DNA of 64,000 bases, taken from NCBI GenBank assembly GCA_963786305.1, contig CAWAYL010000014.1, forward strand, positions 62,001 through 126,000. The letters run 5' to 3'. The first letter of the stretch is position 1, and each line of letters begins with the position of its first letter. The notes under the pieces were generated by a model, which searched no databases, was not told the origin of the DNA, and was given only the letters and a program-made list of their open reading frames with translations. The stretch comes from CAKZLS01 sp963786305 (GTDB taxonomy: Bacteria > Pseudomonadota > Alphaproteobacteria > Rhodospirillales > Defluviicoccaceae). Positions 59,310 to 64,000 of the stretch are shown one piece after another. Both the position numbers and the translations under genes were made by a program.

Positions 59310-59602
59310 TCGTGATGAGTGGGAGGCTTCTGTTGCCAGGTGCCTCCCGAACCCCGCTAAGCCTAAGCGGCTACAGCATATGCCTCGTTATCGTTGGCAT
59401 TTCATGTGTTTGGTCCGATAACGGTGGTACCATACCGGGCAAAAACAATTCCTTTACCACGCATGTCGATCCTGTTTCGCCCCCGCGGAACACTACGGTC
59501 GTGATCCATCACCGATGGAAATTGGTGGAGGCGCCGGGCACTGCCCCCGGGTCCATAACGCTTATTCCGAATCGCGTTTATCGCCATAGTCGATCACTCG
59601 AC
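59310..59602 (-). ncRNA. ssrA: Transfer-messenger RNA, circularly permuted two-piece form
   Basis: Read on the minus strand, the acceptor piece comes first and ends with CGCCTCC plus A plus an encoded CCA (3' end at 59523); a T-arm-like hairpin CCGGG/CCCGG precedes it. After a spacer (59522-59485) the coding piece begins at 59484 with GGGGGCGAAACAGGATCGAC. GGGGGCG pairs with CGCCTCC to rebuild the 7-bp acceptor stem. The tag frame at 59398-59363 reads ANDNEAYAVAA then stop, the expected SsrA tag form. A pseudoknot hairpin (GGGAGGC/GCCTCCC) lies near the 3' end of the coding piece. The outer ends are approximate. This permuted order is characteristic of alphaproteobacteria. Confidence 0.93.
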
Positions 59603-59608
59603 AACATC

Positions 59609-59638
59609 AATATACGCTTTTGGTCGGTTGTCGCGCAA
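59609..59638 (-). promoter_or_regulatory. Predicted promoter of ssrA
   Basis: On the minus strand TTGCGC (59638-59633), 18 bases, TATATT (59614-59609). This places the transcript start near 59602, just before the acceptor piece. Confidence 0.55.
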
Positions 59639-59755
59639 CCCACGAACGGGAAAAACGATCCGCTTTTGTTCTTCCCGCGCAAACAACCGGGCACTGACCT
59701 TTGGTATCGGTGATCGTTGGTATAGAGTGCCGGCGTCGACAATCGGGGGCATTCC

Positions 59756-60695
59756 ATGAAACTGACGCCAGAGCAACAGGCCGACATCGAGGCGCAGCGC
59801 GATCTCGGCGCGACAACCCGCCGTGCCACCGTCCCCGAACTGGAAGACATTCTGTTCCAGCCGATCCCGTTGCTGGACCATGGCTTCGTCCGGGTGATCG
59901 ATTACATGGGCGACGACGGCGCCATCGTGCAGGCCGCCCGGGTCTCCTACGGCAAGGGAACCCGCCGGGTGCAGGACGACGCCGGCCTGATCAACTATCT
60001 CATGCGCCACCGCCACACCACGCCCTTCGAGATGTGCGAGATCAAGTACCACGTCAAGCTGCCCATCTTCGTCGCCCGCCAATGGATCCGTCACCGCACC
60101 GCCAACGTCAACGAGTATTCGGCCCGCTATTCGGTGCTCGACAAGGAATACTACATCCCGGCGCCCGAGCAACTGGCGGCCCAATCCCACAGCAACCGCC
60201 AGGGCCGCGGCGCGGTGCTCGAGGGCGAGGAGGCGGCCCGCGTGCTCGACATTCTTCGCGACGACGCCGAGCGGTGCTACGCCGATTACGAGGAAATGCT
60301 CAACGAGGACCGCGACGGCAACCGCCTCGAACGAAAACCGCGCCGGCCTCGCCCGCGAACTGGCGCGGATGAACCTGACGCTCAACACCTATACGCAGTG
60401 GTACTGGAAGATCGACCTGCACAACCTCCTGCATTTCCTCAGCCTGCGCGCCGACCCCCACGCCCAGTACGAAATCCGCGTCTACGCCGACGCCATGCTG
60501 GAAACCGTGCGGCGCTGGGTGCCGCTGACATGCGAGGCCTTCACCAACTACCGCATGGGCGGCGTTCAACTGTCGGCCCGGGGACTGGACGTGGTCAGGA
60601 AGCTGCTCGCCGGCGAGCCGGTCGCTCAGGAACAAAGCGGCCTCGGCAAGCGCGAATGGCGCGAACTGATGGCGGTGCTCGGCCGCGACCCGTAG
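59756..60695 (+). CDS. thyX: FAD-dependent thymidylate synthase ThyX, frameshifted
   Basis: About 312 residues. The ThyX motif RHRTANVNEYSARYS is near residues 112-126, matching RHRxxSxNExSxR. TPFEMCEIKYHVKLPIFVAR precedes it. An extra A at about 60333 shifts the frame; the rest (ENRAGLARELARMNLTLNTY to LMAVLGRDP) is conserved. It makes dTMP from dUMP using FADH2 and methylenetetrahydrofolate. Divergent from ssrA. Confidence 0.93.
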
Positions 60696-61182
60696 ACCGC
60701 TTGAGCGGGATCAATCTGGTTTCGGCCCGATCCGTTCCCGGTTTCATCGATGGGAACGAGGCGGGAAGCATGCCCCCTTGCCGTCGGGGTCACCTTCCCC
60801 GGCCATTCACGGTAAGGTGGGGGGAGGGGGTGTTTTCTTTTATCGAAAACAACCCCATGCACAGTAGAGATGCCGTCGCGAGAAATCGTACAATCGATCG
60901 CCCGGATTCCGCCATCGACCCGATCTCAATTCATCCTTATGGGTACGGGCATACATGCCTGATCCTGACGGGTGACCGGGGGGCGCGGCAACCAGCCGGA
61001 TGACGGCCGAACGCACCCAAGGGAGCGGCGGCGCCAAACGGACGATCGGTGCCGCATGCGCCGGCTGGGACGTCTTTTCCCGCTTGCCGAACCGCCAAAT
61101 GGGCGAGCCGTACACCGTGGGCCTACGGCGCGCACTTCACCGGCGCGGGGCGCGTCGTTCGATCGCCGGCGATGGCGGCCGG
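60696..61182. other. Intergenic between convergent thyX and HiPIP genes
   Basis: 487 bases without a convincing gene. A hairpin at 60827-60856 (GTTTTC pairing with GAAAAC, extended by a G-run and C-run) may terminate thyX transcription. The rest shows nothing that I recognise. Confidence 0.45.
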
Positions 61183-61488
61183 CTAATGGTCCTTCCAGTA
61201 TTTGCACCAGCCGCGCGGGTCGATCTCGCCTTGCACCCGCTCGCACGAATCGGGTGCCCGGTAATTGTCGCATCCCGCGCACATCTGCTCGCCGTTCGGT
61301 TGGGGTCGATAGTTTGCCTCTTCCTTGGAGACCTGGTCGGCGGCATGGGCACGGCGGAACGCCGCCATTGCCGCCGCGCCGGCCAAGGGCAAGGCGAGCG
61401 CCGCCGCGAGCACCGACCGGCGGGACCGGGGGTTCTCGACAGATGTTTTGGTCGTTGTCCTCCGAGGGGGTGATCTGCGTCGCGTCAT
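61183..61488 (-). CDS. High-potential iron-sulfur protein (HiPIP) with Tat signal
   Basis: 101 residues from the ATG at 61488 (GGAGAG upstream). A long basic N-region with SRRSVLAAALALPLAG is a Tat signal; cleavage is likely after RAHA. The mature part, about 50 residues, has the four-cysteine HiPIP pattern CAGCDNYRAPDSC then GWCKYW, binding one [4Fe-4S] cluster. HiPIPs carry electrons in the periplasm. It is a single gene here, so its donor and acceptor are not shown. Confidence 0.9.
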   Translation of the reverse strand: MTRRRSPPRRTTTKTSVENPRSRRSVLAAALALPLAGAAAMAAFRRAHAADQVSKEEANYRPQPNGEQMCAGCDNYRAPDSCERVQGEIDPRGWCKYWKDH

Positions 61489-61816
61489 CGCTTTCTCTCC
61501 GGGGCCTAAGGGGATCCGTTGCAGTTTCTTGCATGGAAGAAACGATTGGGGCGGCCTCCGAGTTCCCATCGGCGACGATACGCGATACGGATTGGGTCCA
61601 TGAGGAACGGCCTGGAGAAGAAAAGGTGCCGGTTGTTTGGGATTGAAAGGCGACGCCATCCGCCGCCGCCGATGCCGTTGGATGCGGCGCGTTCCATCGG
61701 CGGGTCCGTTTCGTCATTGGAATTGACCCAAATGGGTGAAACCATGTACCGTGCCGGTCGGGAACGGGTCCGCGGGTTCACTCGGAAGGGTTGTTCTTGT
61801 TCATGGGAGGAAAGCA
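61489..61816. other. Intergenic between divergent HiPIP and conserved small-protein genes
   Basis: 328 bases with two outward promoters expected. The notable element is the palindrome at 61726-61737 beside a TTGACC. No gene is seen. Confidence 0.45.
61726..61737. promoter_or_regulatory. Palindrome ACCCA-N2-TGGGT overlapping a -35-like box
   Basis: ACCCAAATGGGT overlaps TTGACC (61723-61728) about 90 bases upstream of the gene at 61817. The arms equal those at 30032-30043. Confidence 0.45.
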
Positions 61817-62129
61817 ATGGCAACCGTCACCAAGTATCATATCCTCGTCTACGGCAGCGAGGAGGGCTATCAGACCAACCGGGCCCAGATCGCCTTGTAC
61901 GGCCGCTGACAACAGAGTGATTGCGTACGTCAGGTTCAACGATCCCGGGATGGCGTTCGAAAGCGATTCGAACTCCGGCGGGATTATTCGCATGCATCTG
62001 CCGTCGACGATGTTCCAGAGTGTCCTGGACATCCTCCGCAACGAGAAGCCCGTGCATATCTATTTCGCCCAGAATCGCGGCTTTTTCGGAACGGCGTCCA
62101 CGGAACCCGTGGGTGAGGGCGAGGGCTGA
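61817..62129 (+). CDS. Conserved small protein, unknown function, frameshifted
   Basis: About 103 residues from the ATG at 61817 with a strong GGAGGAAAG ribosome site. MATVTKYHILVYGSEEGYQT leads to, after one extra C near 61906, DNRVIAYVRFNDPGMAFE, then GGIIRMHLPSTMF and LRNEKPVHIYFAQNRGFFG. It is soluble and beta-rich. I recognise the pattern as a recurrent alphaproteobacterial hypothetical but know no function. Confidence 0.7.
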
Positions 62130-62407
62130 GGAGCCGGACGGCAACAGGGCGAACAAGCGCAGATCACCCGTAGGCGCTCAGGTAGCTGGATGGGCGGGGA
62201 CGCTCAGCGGAGCGATACTGCAGTTTTCTTTTTTCAATCGAGTTTGACCCCCTCGTATTCGCATGAGGCGGTTTGGCAAGGATGCGGGGTCGCCGATTAG
62301 GAGGGGCGGTGCAGGGAGTTCCGAGGACACGTTTCTGATTTGCCATCCGAGCGTCGGGTTCTGTGCACAGTTATCTAATTGCCATCCGCCCACGCAAGAT
62401 CGATAAC

Positions 62408-62528
62408 ATGTCCCAGAACCCCCGATTGCATATTGGACGTGTTGACGGAACCCGTCGACGAATGGGAAGCGGACACCAATTGGTCGACCGTCGACCCGAT
62501 CATCTATGCCACGGAAACGGAGATTTAA
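62408..62528 (+). CDS. Possible small ORF, broken
   Basis: Beginning at an ATG and switching frame once, about 40 codons end with LTEPVDEWEADTNWSTVDP and a stop at 62526-62528. The amino-acid composition is protein-like, but there is no family and no clear ribosome site. Confidence 0.25.
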
Positions 62529-62614
62529 CGGCAATGGCGTACCATTCGCAACGGCCATCTAGGCGGCCATCGTCGCCGCCTTCATTCTGGCAATCATGTT
62601 CTTGGAGAACCTCT

Positions 62615-62984
62615 GTGAGCGAGGGCGACACCTTTCCAGAGCGTTGCGGCCACGCCATGGGCGTATGGGTCAAACGAGCGATTGCCCATTGGACACGTGC
62701 GGCGGGGGCCTATGTGGCGCTCGCGTTCGCCGCCGGAGTTTTGTCGGAACTCGCGCCGTGCCGCTTCAATGTTCCTTGCCGCGCTGGCGTGCTTGGCGGG
62801 TATTGCCGTGGCCGTTGGCGTGGCGTGGGGGAGCCCGATGGAGGAACCGGGCGGTAATTCGTATTACCAGCCAATCAGCGAAAGGATATGTATCACATTC
62901 GCTGTGGCATGGCCGCTCCTGATTTGCTTCGGTATCGCTAGCGGCTCTTTGGGCATATCGCTGGTCTACTCATCGATGGCTTGA
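62615..62984 (+). CDS. Small membrane protein, unknown, frameshifted
   Basis: About 122 residues from a GTG preceded by TTGGAGA. Three hydrophobic segments: AAGAYVALAFAAGVLSELAP, then after a 1-base insertion near 62765 MFLAALACLAGIAVAVGVAW, and ITFAVAWPLLICFGIASGS. No recognisable family. It lies within the segment bounded by the 11-bp inverted repeats. Confidence 0.45.
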
Positions 62985-63272
62985 TATAGCGTCACAACCA
63001 AGCGAAAAAGGGTCAAACTCTTTTGATATCCGGGTCCGAGCCGAGGGGTCAGGGCTAGCATTGTACCATGTGCAGCGGCTGAGAGGTCGGCGAAAAGGGT
63101 AGCATCCCCAAATACAGCCGCGATACCCGATACCGCCAATACCCCGGCGCGATGGCGAGTGCCTTGGTGATGACTGCATCGGTGGCGTTTATTGTCCGTG
63201 TGCATGTCGCACGAGATGGGCGGCGCAGGAAACGGGCGAGCAAGTCCCAGCCCTCGCGCGCCTCCGGCGGAA
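62985..63272. other. Intergenic, possible degenerate coding remnant
   Basis: No intact gene. On the minus strand a short stretch (EGWDLLARFLRRPS) looks coding but soon stops; I cannot assign it. Confidence 0.35.
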
Positions 63273-63398
63273 CAGGAGTTACGGAGACATGTTATCTAGT
63301 GTGGAGTTCCGGGAACATGTTATCTAATTGACATCCGCCCGAGAGTTCCGGGGACATGTTATCTAATTGACATCGGCCCGGTGGACCTGTAGATCCAC
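63273..63398 (+). repeat. REP-like motif copies upstream of the RAYT gene
   Basis: Variants of GAGTTCCGGGGACATGTT followed by ATCTAATTGACATCCGCCCG occur at about 63273, 63303 and 63342, and again at 63731. Decayed copies lie at about 62319 and 62370. A hairpin with arms GTGGA and TCCAC (63381-63398) adjoins the transposase start. Such elements normally accompany RAYT genes. Confidence 0.65.
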
Positions 63399-63402
63399 GC
63401 TT

Positions 63403-63759
63403 ATGGCACGGCTTGCGCGCGTTGTCGCTCCCGGCGTCCCCCATCACGTCACCCAGCGGGGCAACCGGCGGCAGCGGACGTTCTTCACCGACGACGACTA
63501 CCGCCTCTACCGGACGCTGATGGCGGAGTGGTGCGCGCGCTCGGGCGTCGAGATCTGGGCCTATTGCCTGATGCCCAACCATGTCCATCTCATCGCCACG
63601 CCGGAGACCGCCGAGGGCCTGCGCCGCGGCATCGGCGAGGCCCATCGCCGCTACGCCCGCCATGTCAACTTCCGCGAGGGCTGGCGCGGCTTTCTGTGGC
63701 AGGGCCGCTTCGCCTCGTTTCCCCTCGACGAGAGTTCCGGGGACATGTTATCTAATTGA
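63403..63759 (+). CDS. REP-associated tyrosine transposase (RAYT/Y1_Tnp), truncated copy 1
   Basis: The frame has 118 codons. It shows the Y1 transposase start ARVVAPGVPHHVTQRGNRRQ, the HUH-type metal motif in LMPNHVHLIA, and WRGFLWQGRFASFPLD. At about 63730 it runs directly into the next REP-like motif and copy 2, so the C-terminal part with the catalytic tyrosine helix is lost. It is therefore probably inactive. Confidence 0.85.
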   Translation: MARLARVVAPGVPHHVTQRGNRRQRTFFTDDDYRLYRTLMAEWCARSGVEIWAYCLMPNHVHLIATPETAEGLRRGIGEAHRRYARHVNFREGWRGFLWQGRFASFPLDESSGDMLSN

Positions 63760-63791
63760 CATCCGCCCGGTGGACCTGTAGATCCACGCTC

Positions 63792-64000
63792 ATGGCACGG
63801 CTTGCGCGCGTTGTCGCTCCCGGCGTTCCCCATCACGTCACCCAGCGGGGCAATCGGCGGCAACGGACGTTCTTCACCGACGACGACTACCGCCTCTACC
63901 GGACGCTGATGGCGGAGTGGTGCGCGCGCTCGGGCGTCGAGATCTGGGCCTATTGCCTGATGCCCAACCATGTCCATCTCATCGCCACGCCGGAGACCGC
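63792..64000 (+). CDS. REP-associated tyrosine transposase, copy 2, cut by the window end
   Basis: Begins exactly 389 bases after copy 1 and encodes the same start (MARLARVVAPGVPHHVTQRG) with a few silent differences. It continues beyond 64000, so whether it is full length cannot be seen. Confidence 0.85.
   Translation, partial: MARLARVVAPGVPHHVTQRGNRRQRTFFTDDDYRLYRTLMAEWCARSGVEIWAYCLMPNHVHLIATPET

Larger units (their letters stand above)
62240..63020. repeat. Inverted 11-bp repeats bounding a 780-bp segment
   Basis: GAGTTTGACCC (62240-62250) and its exact complement GGGTCAAACTC (63010-63020) enclose the small membrane-protein gene and degenerate REP-like motifs. They could be ends of a decayed mobile cassette; no target duplication is seen. 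Confidence 0.4.
63341..64000 (+). repeat. Tandem duplication with a 389-bp unit
   Basis: The unit starting at 63341 recurs at 63730. Within the visible overlap the copies differ at about five positions (for example TTATGG versus CTCATGG, GCGTCCCC versus GCGTTCCC), so they are not simply the same reads assembled twice. Confidence 0.8.

Noticed and set aside
59300..59713. 137-codon open frame on the plus strand
   Set aside because: It lies over the minus-strand tmRNA; the RNA's acceptor stem, tag frame and CCA explain the sequence.

Overview
The window is GC-rich and reads as one chromosome segment of a heterotrophic alphaproteobacterium, probably Rhodospirillales-like. The class call rests on a circularly permuted two-piece tmRNA next to an SspB adaptor, an RpoH-type sigma factor, a Tat-exported HiPIP and the general gene style. 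Species cannot be read from the sequence.

Layout. 1-300: 5' end of a K+ channel (minus strand). 413-16,000: a LacI-type regulator with a perfect operator palindrome, then a long plus-strand block that looks like a complete 2,3-dihydroxypropane-1-sulfonate (DHPS)/3-sulfolactate catabolic cluster: TRAP transporter, HpsN-type dehydrogenase, SDR and zinc alcohol dehydrogenases, SuyAB sulfo-lyase, tripartite tricarboxylate transporter TctCAB, SlcC- and ComC-type sulfolactate dehydrogenases, and a SuyZ/YeiH-family exporter. A bidirectional terminator closes it. 16,100-19,343 (minus): four-subunit fumarate reductase frdABCD. 19.5-31 kb: housekeeping genes (MATE pump, orphan integrase-like domain, HIT protein, HerA-type ATPase, DprA, TopA, RNase R, an OmpV/MipA-like porin). 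31.2-45.2 kb: an RpoH-like sigma factor divergent from a type I secretion operon (two dissimilar ABC exporters, a HlyD adaptor and a roughly 2,400-residue RTX/cadherin-like protein). 45.2-47.0 kb (minus): 2-oxoacid:ferredoxin oxidoreductase gamma and beta genes plus only the 3' end of alpha. 47.0-49.6 kb (minus): a second RTX protein with beta-propeller-like repeats. 50-53.5 kb: a large AsmA protein. 54.2-58.6 kb (minus): fumA, alpha/beta hydrolase, fumC, lysE. 58.8-59.6 kb (minus): ssrA (tmRNA) then sspB. 59.8-62.1 kb: thyX, HiPIP and a conserved small protein. 62.2-64 kb: a degenerate stretch with REP-like motifs and a tandemly duplicated RAYT (REP-associated tyrosine transposase) locus.

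How the genes work together. The sulfonate block can import DHPS and sulfolactate, oxidise DHPS to sulfolactate, interconvert sulfolactate enantiomers, split the C-S bond to pyruvate plus sulfite, and export the sulfur anion. Fumarate reductase, two unrelated fumarases and the ferredoxin-linked oxoacid oxidoreductase point to low-oxygen or reductive TCA capability. tmRNA and SspB form a ribosome-rescue and ClpXP-delivery pair.

Quality warning. Many conserved genes (hpsN, tctA, slcC, frdB, fumC, fumA, thyX, both ABC exporters, hlyD, both RTX genes, asmA) carry single-base indels, mostly insertions, while 19.3-31.2 kb shows none that I could see. This looks more like uncorrected long-read error than gene decay, so these genes are annotated across the frame breaks.
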